The notes under the pieces are model-generated. The model searched no databases, was not told where the DNA came from, and worked only from the letters and a program-made list of their open reading frames with translations. Below, piece after piece: positions 26,962 through 34,275 of a DNA stretch of 37,063 nucleotides (positions are counted from its first letter, which is position 1; each line of letters starts with the position of its first letter). The translations under genes and the position numbers were made by a program. Source of the DNA: Anaeromyxobacter sp. PSR-1. GTDB taxonomy: Bacteria > Myxococcota > Myxococcia > Myxococcales > Anaeromyxobacteraceae. Where the stretch lies: contig NZ_BAZG01000029.1 of the NCBI RefSeq assembly GCF_000964525.1, positions 1 through 37,063 on the forward strand, given 5' to 3'.

Positions 26962-27519
26962 ATGACGGTGATGCCCTCGACTGCCGAAGCAGCCTCGCGC
27001 TCCGCGCCCCGCGGCGCGCGGCGCGCGGCGCTCGCGTACTGGATCAGCACCGGCCTGGTCTGTGCGGTGATGGTGTTCAGCGTCCTGTCGTTCACGTTCT
27101 ACGACCACTTCCCCTTCCCGAATGGCAAGGAGGGCGCGTTCGTCCACCTCGGGCTGCCCCCGTACTTCAAGGTGGAGCTCACGATCGCGAAGGCGCTCGG
27201 CGTGCTCGCGCTGCTCGTCCCCGGCGTGCCGCGCAAGATCCGGGAGTTCGCGTACTTCGGGTTCGGCCTCACGCTCCTCTCCGCCGCGATCGCGCACTTC
27301 TCGGTCGGCGACGCCCGGCTGCTGAGCCCGCTGTACGTGATCGATCCGCTCCTGTTCCTCGGGTGCCTCACCGTGTCCTATGCCGGCTTCCTCCGCGGCG
27401 CGCCCGAGGCGTTTCGCGGCCCGCCCGCGCAGCCGGGCGTCGGTTCGAACGGCGCCGCGACCGTCCGCTCCGTCCGCGTGGCACGCCCGGCTCCGCCCAG
27501 CGAGGCCGCGCCGAGGTGA
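26962..27519 (+). CDS. DoxX-like membrane protein
   Basis: A 185-residue protein of the DoxX-like type with four hydrophobic helices: about 25-47, 72-90 (VELTIAKALGVLALLVPGVP), 94-113 and 122-142. The segment VHLGLPPYFKVELTIAKALG followed by IREFAYFGFGLTLLSAAIAHF is characteristic. The C-terminal 40 residues are a Pro/Ala/Arg-rich tail. DoxX-like proteins are linked to redox or membrane stress, but no reaction is established. It is preceded by the second ECF41 promoter and a hairpin over its ribosome site, so it is probably the regulated partner of the sigma factor. Canonical ECF41 partners are carboxymuconolactone decarboxylases, oxidoreductases or epimerases, so this pairing is less common. 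Confidence 0.8.
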   Translation: MTVMPSTAEAASRSAPRGARRAALAYWISTGLVCAVMVFSVLSFTFYDHFPFPNGKEGAFVHLGLPPYFKVELTIAKALGVLALLVPGVPRKIREFAYFGFGLTLLSAAIAHFSVGDARLLSPLYVIDPLLFLGCLTVSYAGFLRGAPEAFRGPPAQPGVGSNGAATVRSVRVARPAPPSEAAPR

Positions 27520-27569
27520 CGCGCTCCGGGTGAAGGGGCGTGCCGATCCGCGGCTCAGCCAGCGCCCGC

Positions 27570-27585
27570 ACGCTTCACGAAGCGT
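27570..27585. promoter_or_regulatory. Palindrome upstream of small membrane protein gene
   Basis: ACGCTTC-AC-GAAGCGT, seven-bp arms around a two-base centre, 41 bases before the ATG at 27627. It looks like a dimeric repressor site; no clear promoter elements are seen around it. Confidence 0.3.
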
Positions 27586-27626
27586 TACATCGGCAGGCGG
27601 GCGTCCTTCGCTGTAGTCTCGGCGCC

Positions 27627-28013
27627 ATGCCTCACCTCTTGCCCGTCCCGTATCTCGTGGCGCTCGGGATCCTCGTCGTCGGAGTCGCGCTCGGTGGCGC
27701 GCTCACGCAGCCGCGCTGGCCCCGGGCGGCAGGATTCCTGGCCGCGATCCTCGTGGCGTCGTTCGTGGCCCTCGCCGCCACCGCGACGGCGCTCGGCTGG
27801 CAGAAGGCAGGCTGGCTCGGTGAACGGCTGGTCCCGGACCTCGCCGCGGTGGGACTTCCCCTCGTCCCGGTGCTGGCGACGCTGGCGGTGTTCCGTCGCG
27901 CAAGAGCGCCCGTCCGGATCGCCCTCGCCCTCGCGCTCGGCGCGGCCGGGCTCTCGTATGCCGGGATGGCGGCCGTGGCCACTGCCTGCTTCGTGATCGG
28001 TGATTGCCTTTGA
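27627..28013 (+). CDS. Small integral membrane protein, unknown function
   Basis: A 128-residue protein made almost wholly of four hydrophobic helices (about residues 7-25, 32-52, 66-83 and 92-122). The ATG at 27627 is chosen because the membrane part begins at once (MPHLLPVPYLVALGILVVG); an upstream in-frame ATG adds a non-conserved-looking basic stretch. I recognise no family. A fragment on the opposite strand at 28287-28442 ends in a similar helix (VSYAGLTIAL against LSYAGMAAVA), hinting at a degraded paralogue. Confidence 0.6.
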   Translation: MPHLLPVPYLVALGILVVGVALGGALTQPRWPRAAGFLAAILVASFVALAATATALGWQKAGWLGERLVPDLAAVGLPLVPVLATLAVFRRARAPVRIALALALGAAGLSYAGMAAVATACFVIGDCL

Positions 28014-28099
28014 CGTGCACGGGATCGCCTTCCCGGCGATCCCGTTCGCCTCTTCCCGAACGGCGAGCAGGGCGCGTGCGTCCACCCCGGACTGCCGCC

Positions 28100-28251
28100 G
28101 GAGCGAGGAGCCGAGCGCGCCGGATGACTCCGAATCGGGGGCCGTGGTCTATCTCGTTCGCGCGTCGTCCTGCGAGCAGCGAGAGCGCCGCGGCGATCCG
28201 GTGCCAGCTGCATCGCTCGGCGTGGGTCCGTGCCGTGTCGAGCTCGGTCAT
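28100..28251 (-). pseudogene. Decayed copy of the DUF4304 gene C-terminal part
   Basis: On the minus strand it reads ARTHAERCSWHRIAAALSLLAGRR and then RARLLAP, matching AARTRAEGRGERLVAAALALLAGRR and ARQAGLIP of the intact gene. The DNA around TCCTGCGAGCAG and AGCGCCGCGGCGA is nearly identical to 28700-28730, while the rest has drifted. The N-terminal two thirds of the gene are missing. Confidence 0.6.
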
Positions 28252-28286
28252 GGCGCGCTGGCGAGCGCGGTCGGCGCGACGCCGCG

Positions 28287-28442
28287 CTAATGCGAGCCGA
28301 ACTCCTGCAACCACGACCACGCGAGCGCGATCGTGAGACCGGCGTAGCTCACGGCGTTCATCACCCAGCTCACGTATCGCGGGTCAGGGCCCGCGGCGGC
28401 GCCGCGCGCCTCCCACCTGCGGCGAAGCGCCGGCGCCGCCAT
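28287..28442 (-). pseudogene. Short membrane-protein ORF or C-terminal fragment
   Basis: A 51-codon minus-strand frame from ATG (28442) to TAG (28287). The first 20 residues are low-complexity Arg/Ala; the last 30 (DPRYVSWVMNAVSYAGLTIA then LAWSWLQEFGSH) form one convincing membrane helix. I take it as the remaining end of a longer membrane protein; a real mini-protein is possible. Confidence 0.35.
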
Positions 28443-28586
28443 CCGCCGCCGCGATCCCGGGGAACGCGAGGAGGCTCAGAACGGCGGGCGCGTCCCGCGC
28501 ACCTCGTCCGTTCGAGCTCGCGGCCGGCACGTTCGCGCATCGCCGCTCTCGCGGAGGGAGATGGGCGAGCGCGGCTGAACCGCGCC

Positions 28587-29195
28587 TCAGGGAATCAGGC
28601 CAGCCTGCCGCGCCCAGAGGCGCAGCTCGCCGTGATCGGAGCCCGTCTCGCTCGCCGCGGCCACGATGCGCCTGGCCTCGTCGCGCCGCCCTGCGAGCAG
28701 GGCGAGCGCCGCGGCGACCAACCGTTCGCCGCGCCCCTCGGCGCGCGTCCGCGCCGCCTCCGGGTCGGCCATCACCCGCAGCCACGGCAACCCGTGCGCG
28801 CGCACCGCCTCGGTGAGCTCCGCCGAGACCTCGTTCCAAGACGCTCCGACCTCGAGGTCCCACCAGTGGTCGCCGCCCTGCGCCGGCATGAGGGCACCGA
28901 TTCGCTCGCGGACCTGGCAGTGCACCTCGGTTGGACCGGCCGCGGCCGGCACGGCCCAGCTCCCGAGCTGCAGGATGTCGATCAACGCCGGATAGAACAC
29001 CCCGAGGTTGATGGTGAACCGCAGCGCGTCCCGCGTGCTGGTCGTGCTCGATTGCACGTTCACGACGAGCACGCACCCGGGGACGGTGCTGCGGAAGGTG
29101 TGGCCTGCCTTGCGGAAGCCCTCCGCCTTCAGCATCGGCGCGAGCCCGGACCGGACCACCTCGTCGAGCAGCTGCTGCGCGGGCGTCTTCGTCAT
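28587..29195 (-). CDS. DUF4304 domain protein
   Basis: A 202-residue soluble protein. Residues about 8-150 match the DUF4304 pattern: LLDEVVRSGLAPMLKAEGFR, then GHTFRSTVPGCVLVVNVQSS, FTINLGVFYPAL and a tryptophan pair in GGDHWWDLEVG. The function of the family is unknown; it is often found near toxin-immunity or accessory genes. The gene lies 16 bases after the DUF6933 gene in the same direction and is probably co-transcribed with it. Its C-terminal third recurs in decayed form at two other places in the window. Confidence 0.75.
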   Translation of the reverse strand: MTKTPAQQLLDEVVRSGLAPMLKAEGFRKAGHTFRSTVPGCVLVVNVQSSTTSTRDALRFTINLGVFYPALIDILQLGSWAVPAAAGPTEVHCQVRERIGALMPAQGGDHWWDLEVGASWNEVSAELTEAVRAHGLPWLRVMADPEAARTRAEGRGERLVAAALALLAGRRDEARRIVAAASETGSDHGELRLWARQAGLIP

Positions 29196-29211
29196 TGGCG
29201 TACCCCGTGGC

Positions 29212-29703
29212 TCAAACCAACCCGCTCGCGGCTGCCAGCAGCTCCCGGGTCAGGCCGTCCGGGCTGCGCATGCCGATGGGACCGCAGGGAGTCTCCGCCA
29301 GCTCCAGCGCCACCGCCGTGAGAGATCCAGGCGGCCACCGGTAGGGCATGAGCCGCAGGAACTCGTTCATCGACCCGAGCACTTGACGGCTGGCGGTCTT
29401 GCCGATCCGTGGCTCCGCCATGGACCGCACCTCGCGGTCGATCACGGCCGAGGGAACCTTCAGCTGCGCGAGGACCTCGGCCAGGGCCGGCGGGAAGCGC
29501 GCGGCCAGCGTCCGAGCTTCCCGCGCCGGGACCACCACCGGAAGCAGGGTGCGCTCGCTCACCAGCAGGACCACCTGCATCCCCGGCGCGTGGACCAGGG
29601 TTCCGTACCAGTCGCCGAGGCGCGTGGTCGGCGGCTCGCGGACCCGCTCGGTGGCGGGGCCGACGCGCTTCAGCAGCTTGCCGGTGCAGCGGAGGGTGTA
29701 CAC
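29212..29703 (-). CDS. DUF6933-like protein
   Basis: A 163-residue soluble protein beginning MYTLRCTGKLLKRVG, with the segment TTRLGDWYGTLV and VVLLVSERTLLPVVVPARE, a pattern I associate with DUF6933. No catalytic motif is evident. Upstream partner of the DUF4304 gene on the same strand (16-base gap). Divergence or promoter features cannot be resolved, as only 43 bases separate it from the end of the beta-lactamase gene. Small accessory pair of unknown role. Confidence 0.65.
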   Translation of the reverse strand: MYTLRCTGKLLKRVGPATERVREPPTTRLGDWYGTLVHAPGMQVVLLVSERTLLPVVVPAREARTLAARFPPALAEVLAQLKVPSAVIDREVRSMAEPRIGKTASRQVLGSMNEFLRLMPYRWPPGSLTAVALELAETPCGPIGMRSPDGLTRELLAAASGLV

Positions 29704-29746
29704 GCGCGCATCTTGTCACGGAGCGTCGGCGCGACGGCAGCCCTCC

Positions 29747-30529
29747 TCACCTGGCCCGCTCGCCCTCGCGGCCGTGCCCGGCCGCGTACGCCCGCGCCAG
29801 CTCCGCCGTGTGCTGCAGCAGCTCGGGACCGCACGCCGCGCCGTGGCCCGGGACGACGGTGTGCGCCTGCGGATAGCGACGCGCGGCGGCATCGGCGCCC
29901 TTCGCCCACTGCTCCGGATCGATCTCCTCGAGGTTCCCGAGCGTCGTCGCCTCCGCTGCCTTCACGAAGCACCCGCCCACGAGCAGCGCGTCCGCCGGGA
30001 CCCAGACGACGAGGTTGTCGGCGGTGTGCCCGTGCCCGGGGTACCAGGTCTCGAGCTTCACGCCTGCGAGGACGAGCCGTTCCTCGGGCCGAAGCTCGCG
30101 CTCCGGCACCACCAGGCCGTGGCTCCGCGCGAGCGCACGCGTCTGCCCGAGTGCGTACGTCTCGATGCGGTTCGGCCGGGCCAGCCCGATCCCGCCCATC
30201 CGGTCGGCGTGCCAGTGGGTGACGACGAGGTGGCGCACCGGCCGGTGCAGCGTCTCCGCGGCCCACGCGAGCACGAGCGCGTTCTGCGCCTCGGTGGCCG
30301 GCGTGTCGATCAGGACGGACTCGGCGGCGCCCGCCACCAGGACCGCGTTGGACTCGACGTCCCCGAACCCGTCGATCGGGCTCACCGACCGAACGATCCA
30401 CGCGTCCCTCGCGACGGGCCGCACCCACACGCGCTGGCCGAGTTCGATCTCCGCTTCCCCTCCCCCGTGGGCTTCGGCCAGGCCCGCGATCGGGAGGACC
30501 GCCAGCGTCAGGGTGAGCAGCGTTCGCAT
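29747..30529 (-). CDS. Subclass B1 metallo-beta-lactamase
   Basis: A 260-residue metallo-beta-lactamase-fold protein with a signal peptide (MRTLLTLTLAVLPIAGLAEA). All B1 ligands are present in order: His105, His107 and Asp109 with Arg110 (THWHADRMGG), His168 (GHGHTADNLVVW), Cys187 (GGCF) and His229 (VVPGHG). The Cys ligand and the segments DNLVVWVP, LLVGGCFVK and TLGNLEEID are specific for B1 against B2/B3 enzymes and glyoxalase-type relatives. It should act in the periplasm, hydrolysing beta-lactams including carbapenems, using two zinc ions. An ATG seven codons upstream exists, but 30529 starts the signal peptide properly. No integron, IS or resistance cluster is nearby, so it is probably a resident environmental gene. 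No regulator of the AmpR type is adjacent. Confidence 0.9.
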   Translation of the reverse strand: MRTLLTLTLAVLPIAGLAEAHGGGEAEIELGQRVWVRPVARDAWIVRSVSPIDGFGDVESNAVLVAGAAESVLIDTPATEAQNALVLAWAAETLHRPVRHLVVTHWHADRMGGIGLARPNRIETYALGQTRALARSHGLVVPERELRPEERLVLAGVKLETWYPGHGHTADNLVVWVPADALLVGGCFVKAAEATTLGNLEEIDPEQWAKGADAAARRYPQAHTVVPGHGAACGPELLQHTAELARAYAAGHGREGERAR

Positions 30530-30651
30530 GGGCGGCGAAGCTAGCGGCATCCGGCGCGGCCAGGAAGCGCTGAGTCGGGTCGTCCGCGGGGCAGGAGCGG
30601 ATGCAGGCGCCCCACGTGGACGCGCCCGCCGTGAAGTGGTTCACTGAGGGC

Positions 30652-31566
30652 ATGCCCTCGCCCGTCCTCCTGGCGCTCGCGCTCGCCTCGTCGGCCGCAG
30701 CCCCGAGCCCGCCCTTGGCCGAGGGCCCCTCGTCGCGCCCGCCCGAGCTCGCCGGCTGCGCCGTCGCCGAGCGCGACGTGGCGGCGCTGACCCTGGACTG
30801 CCCCGGCGTCCGCTTCTTCGTGCGGGTCCGCGGCGCCGGCGGCGCGGACGCGTTCGCGCGCGGAATCGTCGCCGGGTTCAAGGCGACGGCGCCGCAGCCG
30901 GTCGACGAGGCCACGACCAAGGTGCCGCTGGCGGAGCGGTCGCTGCTGGCCACCCGGGTTCGCACCGGCGACGGCCGGGTCCTGCTCGTCGGCGTCGACG
31001 CCCAGCCGGCGGCGACGCTGATCCTCGGCTGCCAGGCGTTGCCCGGGTCGGAGGGGCGCTGCACCGCGCTGCTCGCGACCTTGGCGACGATGCGCCTCGA
31101 CGACCCGCGCCTCGGCGAGCTCCCGGCGGCCGCTCAGGCGACGTTCGCCGGCCGCGCGCTCCCCACACCGGAGGGCTGCCGCCTGTCGGTCCACGCCGGC
31201 GGGGCAACGATCCAGTGCGGCGGGGAAGCGGCGCTGTCCTGGCTCGCCGTCCCCGACGGCCGCGAGGGCGTCCTCGACGCGCTCATCGACGGGCTCAGCG
31301 CCACGCTCGGGTTCCAGGGTCCCGAGCGCCGGACCCAGCCGTGCGCGGTCGAGGGGCTCGCCGCCACCTGTCGCGTCCTGCGAAACCCGGCGGGCGGGCC
31401 GCCCAACCTCGTCGGCGTCGAGCAGGTGGTCCGTGGCACGCGCATGGTGGTCGCCTGCATCGACGGGCGCGCGGGTCCGGAGCTCCCCGAGCTCTGCCGA
31501 TCGGTGCTCTCGCTGTCCGCTCCGGCGCCATCGGCTGCCGACACGGCCGCCCCCGCCGCACCCTGA
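30652..31566 (+). CDS. Secreted cysteine-containing protein of unknown function
   Basis: A 304-residue protein with an N-terminal signal peptide (MPSPVLLALALASSAAA) and a mature part with about eight cysteines in pairs (GCAVAERDVAALTLDC, GCQALPGSEGRC, GCRLSVHAGGATIQC, CAVEGLAATC). The first and third pairs look alike, suggesting two repeated domains (about residues 33-150 and 170-280), each with a disulfide. The ATG at 30652 gives the signal peptide directly; the frame is open further upstream. Divergent from the beta-lactamase gene over 122 bases. No family recognised; periplasmic or outer-membrane lumen location inferred. Confidence 0.65.
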   Translation: MPSPVLLALALASSAAAPSPPLAEGPSSRPPELAGCAVAERDVAALTLDCPGVRFFVRVRGAGGADAFARGIVAGFKATAPQPVDEATTKVPLAERSLLATRVRTGDGRVLLVGVDAQPAATLILGCQALPGSEGRCTALLATLATMRLDDPRLGELPAAAQATFAGRALPTPEGCRLSVHAGGATIQCGGEAALSWLAVPDGREGVLDALIDGLSATLGFQGPERRTQPCAVEGLAATCRVLRNPAGGPPNLVGVEQVVRGTRMVVACIDGRAGPELPELCRSVLSLSAPAPSAADTAAPAAP

Positions 31567-31602
31567 GCCCGCGTCCGGGGCCGGATCCGCTACCCTGCCC
31601 CC

Positions 31603-32526
31603 ATGCCCCGCCTCGATCCGCGCCGCCTGCAGTCGTTCCGCGAGGTCGCGCTCGCCGGCCGCATTTCGGTGGCCGCGCGCACGCTCCACCTGTCGCCGTC
31701 CGCGCTCTCGGAGCAGGTCCGCGAGCTGGAGCGCGAGTGCGGGCGGCCGCTCCTCCTGCGCACGGCCCAGGGGGTCCACCTCACCGCGGACGGGCAGCGG
31801 CTCCTCGAGCACGCGCAGCGCGTGGACGAGGCGCTGCGCGCGGCGGAGGCGTCGATGGACCGGGAGGCGGAGGAGGGCGGCACGCTGGTGCTGGGCGCGA
31901 GCCAGACGACCGCGGCCTGGGTGGTCCCGCACCTCGTCGCGGAGCTGCGCCGCGCGCGCCCGGGCGTGGCGGTGCGCGTGGAGGTCGGCAACACCGACGC
32001 GGTCCTCGGCTGGCTCGCCAAGGGCACCGTCCCGCTCGGCCTGGTGGAGGGGCTCTCCCGCGCGCCGCACGTCCGGCTGGAGCCGTTCGCGCCGGACGAG
32101 CTCGTCGCGGCGGCGTCGAGCGCGGCGCCGGCCGAGATCCTGCGGCTGCGCCGCGTCGCCGACCTGGACCGCGTGCCCATCGTGTGGCGGGAGGTCGGCT
32201 CGGGCACGCGCGCGGTGGTGGAGAAGGCGCTCCGGCGCGCGGGCGTCCGCCGGACGCGGCGCCACGCCGACCTCGAGCTCGGGACGAACGACGCGGTGAA
32301 GGCGGCGGTCCAGCTCGGCCTGGGCCTGGGCTTCCTGTCCCGCTGGGCGATCCGCACCGAGCTCGCCACGGGGGCGCTGCGCGCGATCCCGCTCGACGGC
32401 CTCCGCATCGAGCGCGCGTTCTCGTGGGCGCTGCCGGCCGGCGGCGTGTCCGGGATCGCCGGCCGCTTCCTGCGCGAGGCGCAGCGGCTCGCGGCCGGGA
32501 CGGCGCGGCCGGCCTGGTTCCCGTGA
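31603..32526 (+). CDS. LysR family transcriptional regulator
   Basis: A 307-residue LysR protein. The winged helix is at residues 4-65 (LQSFREVALAGRISVAARTL then SALSEQVRELERECGRPLLL), followed by the linker helix and a two-lobed effector domain at about 92-300 (GTLVLGASQTTAAWVVPHLV). It precedes a YeiH-family membrane gene by 76 bases in the same direction. In enteric bacteria the LysR protein YeiE lies next to yeiH and responds to sulfite; an analogous role is plausible but not shown. No promoter or LysR box could be fixed with confidence. Confidence 0.9.
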   Translation: MPRLDPRRLQSFREVALAGRISVAARTLHLSPSALSEQVRELERECGRPLLLRTAQGVHLTADGQRLLEHAQRVDEALRAAEASMDREAEEGGTLVLGASQTTAAWVVPHLVAELRRARPGVAVRVEVGNTDAVLGWLAKGTVPLGLVEGLSRAPHVRLEPFAPDELVAAASSAAPAEILRLRRVADLDRVPIVWREVGSGTRAVVEKALRRAGVRRTRRHADLELGTNDAVKAAVQLGLGLGFLSRWAIRTELATGALRAIPLDGLRIERAFSWALPAGGVSGIAGRFLREAQRLAAGTARPAWFP

Positions 32527-32602
32527 GGCCGGCGGCGCCGCCGATGCCCCTTCGGAAATGCCGGCGGGCCTCGGCGCCGCCGAGCGGCTAGGTTCCCGCC
32601 GC

Positions 32603-33589
32603 ATGGAACGGCCCACCCCCGAACCCCGCACCTCGCCGCCCCGGTCGATCGCGTCCTTCCTCGTGCCGGCCCTGGGCCTGGCCTGCGTCGCCGTCCCGCA
32701 CGTCTCCCCGGCGCTCGCGCTCACCGCCGGCGTCGCGCTCGCGCTCTCCACCGGGAACCCGTACGCCCCCGCCACGCGCGCGCTGGCCCGCCGGCTCCTG
32801 CCGCTCTCGGTGGTGGCGCTCGGCGGCGCCATGGACCTCCGCGTGGTCGCGCACGTCGGCGCGCGCGGCGTGGGCTACACGTTCGTCAGCATCGCCGCGT
32901 GCCTGGCCCTGGGCGCGCTCCTCGCCCGCGCCGCGCGGGTGGAGGCGCGCACCGCGGCGCTCATCTCGGTCGGCACCGCCATCTGCGGAGGGAGCGCCAT
33001 CGCCGCGGTCGCGCCGGTGGTCGGGGCGGACGAGCACGAGACCTCGATCGCGCTCGGCGCGGTGTTCCTGCTCAACTCGGCCGCGCTGCTCGTGTTCCCG
33101 CTGGTGGGCCACGCCGCCGGCCTGGCCGAGCCTGCGTTCGGCCTGTGGGCGGCGCTCGGCATCCACGACACGAGCTCGGTGGTGGGCGCCACGCTCGCGT
33201 ACGGCCCGCAGGCGCTCGCGGTGGGGACGACCGTGAAGCTGGCCCGCGCGCTCTGGATCGTGCCGGTGACGCTCGCCATCGCGATCGTGGCGCGGCGCGC
33301 GCGCGGCGGCGGGGCGGCGACCTCGGCGCGCCCGCCCTGGTTCATCCTCGGCTTCGTGGCGGTGGCCGCGCTCGCGACCTTCCTGCCCGTCCTGCGTCCC
33401 GCCGGGCTGCTCGCCGCCGAGGCCGGGCGCCGCGCCCTGGTGCTGACGCTCTTCCTGGTGGGCCTCGGGCTCTCCCGCCAGGCGCTGCGCTCGGTCGGGG
33501 CGGGCGCCCTCGCGATGGCGGTCGCGCTCTGGATCGCGGTCGGGACCGCCACGCTCGCCGCCGTGCGGGGCGGCCTCGTGCACCTCTGA
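32603..33589 (+). CDS. YeiH/UPF0324 family membrane protein
   Basis: A 328-residue integral membrane protein of the YeiH family (putative sulfate exporter), with about ten hydrophobic helices. Family signatures are RRLLPLSVVALGGAMDLR, the strongly conserved SVGTAICGGSAIAAVAPVV, LGAVFLLNSAALLVFP and GIHDTSSVVGATLAYG. The ATG at 32603 is preferred over one 45 bases upstream because it leads directly into the first helix after a short Pro-rich tail. Likely co-regulated by the LysR gene before it. The transported substrate is not established for the family. Confidence 0.9.
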   Translation: MERPTPEPRTSPPRSIASFLVPALGLACVAVPHVSPALALTAGVALALSTGNPYAPATRALARRLLPLSVVALGGAMDLRVVAHVGARGVGYTFVSIAACLALGALLARAARVEARTAALISVGTAICGGSAIAAVAPVVGADEHETSIALGAVFLLNSAALLVFPLVGHAAGLAEPAFGLWAALGIHDTSSVVGATLAYGPQALAVGTTVKLARALWIVPVTLAIAIVARRARGGGAATSARPPWFILGFVAVAALATFLPVLRPAGLLAAEAGRRALVLTLFLVGLGLSRQALRSVGAGALAMAVALWIAVGTATLAAVRGGLVHL

Positions 33590-33605
33590 GGCCGGCACCA
33601 CGGGA

Positions 33606-34031
33606 TCACGCCGCCCCGGCCCGCGCCGCGCGCGGCACCTCGCGGACGCGCTCGAGCGCGAACGTGAGCGAGGGCAGCGTGGGCAGCTCGATCACCTCGG
33701 CGAGCCGGGCGCGCAGGAGCGGCGCGGCGCGGGCAAGCGCCTCGGCCGCCTCGCGCTCCGCGCCGGGTCCGTCGCCGCGCAGCACCTCGAGCGCGTACCC
33801 GATGCGCGCCTCCGCGCCCTCGGACGAGAGGCGGAGCGCGACGAGGTCGACGCCCTGGAGCCCGGGATCGGTGGACTCCTCGCGCACCACCGAGCGGAAC
33901 AGGGCGAGGAGGATGCGCTCCAGCCGCTGGGCGCGGAGCGCGGCAGCGTCCGCCGCAGACGCGGCGGGCTGCGGGTCGGACGAGGTGGCGCGCGCGGGCG
34001 CGCCGGGACGGTTCGGGCGTTCTGGGGTCAT
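33606..34031 (-). CDS. RbfA-like protein
   Basis: A 141-residue protein whose residues about 35-130 follow the RbfA pattern: RLERILLALFRSVVREESTD followed by PGLQGVDL, then LSSEGAEARIGYALEV, the helix AALARAAPLLRARLAEVIEL-like segment and LPSLTFALERV. RbfA binds the 30S subunit and helps 16S rRNA maturation. The N-terminal 30 residues are Pro/Ala-rich and unlike RbfA. It is not beside nusA or infB, where rbfA normally lies, so it is probably a divergent second copy. ATG at 34031, or GTG at 34034 directly before it. It is preceded by a 16-codon leader ORF and a good promoter. Confidence 0.6.
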   Translation of the reverse strand: MTPERPNRPGAPARATSSDPQPAASAADAAALRAQRLERILLALFRSVVREESTDPGLQGVDLVALRLSSEGAEARIGYALEVLRGDGPGAEREAAEALARAAPLLRARLAEVIELPTLPSLTFALERVREVPRAARAGAA

Positions 34032-34151
34032 CACGACGGGTTCCTGGCGCGCGCTCCCGCGGGAGCGCGGTCGCGTGGACGTGCCTGGGCGCAGCGCTTC
34101 GGAGGAGAGCGCGCGCAGCGAGAGCCGGTCGTGGACGATCGATCGGGTCGG

Positions 34152-34202
34152 CTAGGCGCGCTCCGAGGGACATCCCGGGCGGGCGACGAGCTCCAGCTTC
34201 AT
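34152..34202 (-). CDS. 16-residue leader ORF before the RbfA-like gene
   Basis: MKLELVARPGCPSERA then TAG. It has a near-perfect ribosome site, GGAGGAGGTG, four bases before the ATG, the strongest one I see in the window, and lies 38 bases after a predicted transcript start. It is in frame with the RbfA-like gene 120 bases downstream and separated only by the TAG. It may be a leader peptide, or mark the original start of a longer gene that has been cut by a stop codon. Confidence 0.45.
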   Translation of the reverse strand: MKLELVARPGCPSERA

Positions 34203-34246
34203 GGGACACCTCCTCCGGCGCGAACACCGAGCGTGAGAAGGGCGGA

Positions 34247-34275
34247 CGGATACCTCACGGCTGGGCGGGCGTCAA
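34247..34275 (-). promoter_or_regulatory. Promoter for leader ORF and RbfA-like gene
   Basis: On the minus strand TTGACG (34275-34270) and TATCCG (34252-34247) are 17 bases apart. Transcription would start near 34240. The -35 is one arm of the inverted repeat CGTCAAG-CGCGC-CTTGACG at 34270-34288. Confidence 0.5.

Larger units (their letters stand above)
28014..28586. other. Gene-poor stretch with decayed fragments
   Basis: This 573-base interval has no convincing intact gene. It holds a decayed DUF4304-like tail (28100-28251), the end of a small membrane protein on the minus strand (28287-28442) and, from 28567, a short block also found after the gene at 25380-25844. It reads as a scar of duplication and loss. 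Confidence 0.5.

Noticed and set aside
27368-27616. Short overlapping frames around the end of the DoxX-like gene
   Set aside because: Composition is Arg/Ser/Ala-rich shadow sequence without ribosome sites.
29713-29726. Third ECF41 promoter (GTCACGGAGCGTC)
   Set aside because: The gap between the two cores is only a few bases instead of the 14 seen in the two matched copies.
30631-30644. GTGAA-GTGG-TTCAC palindrome before the secreted protein gene
   Set aside because: Five-base arms are short enough to occur by chance and no promoter element accompanies them.
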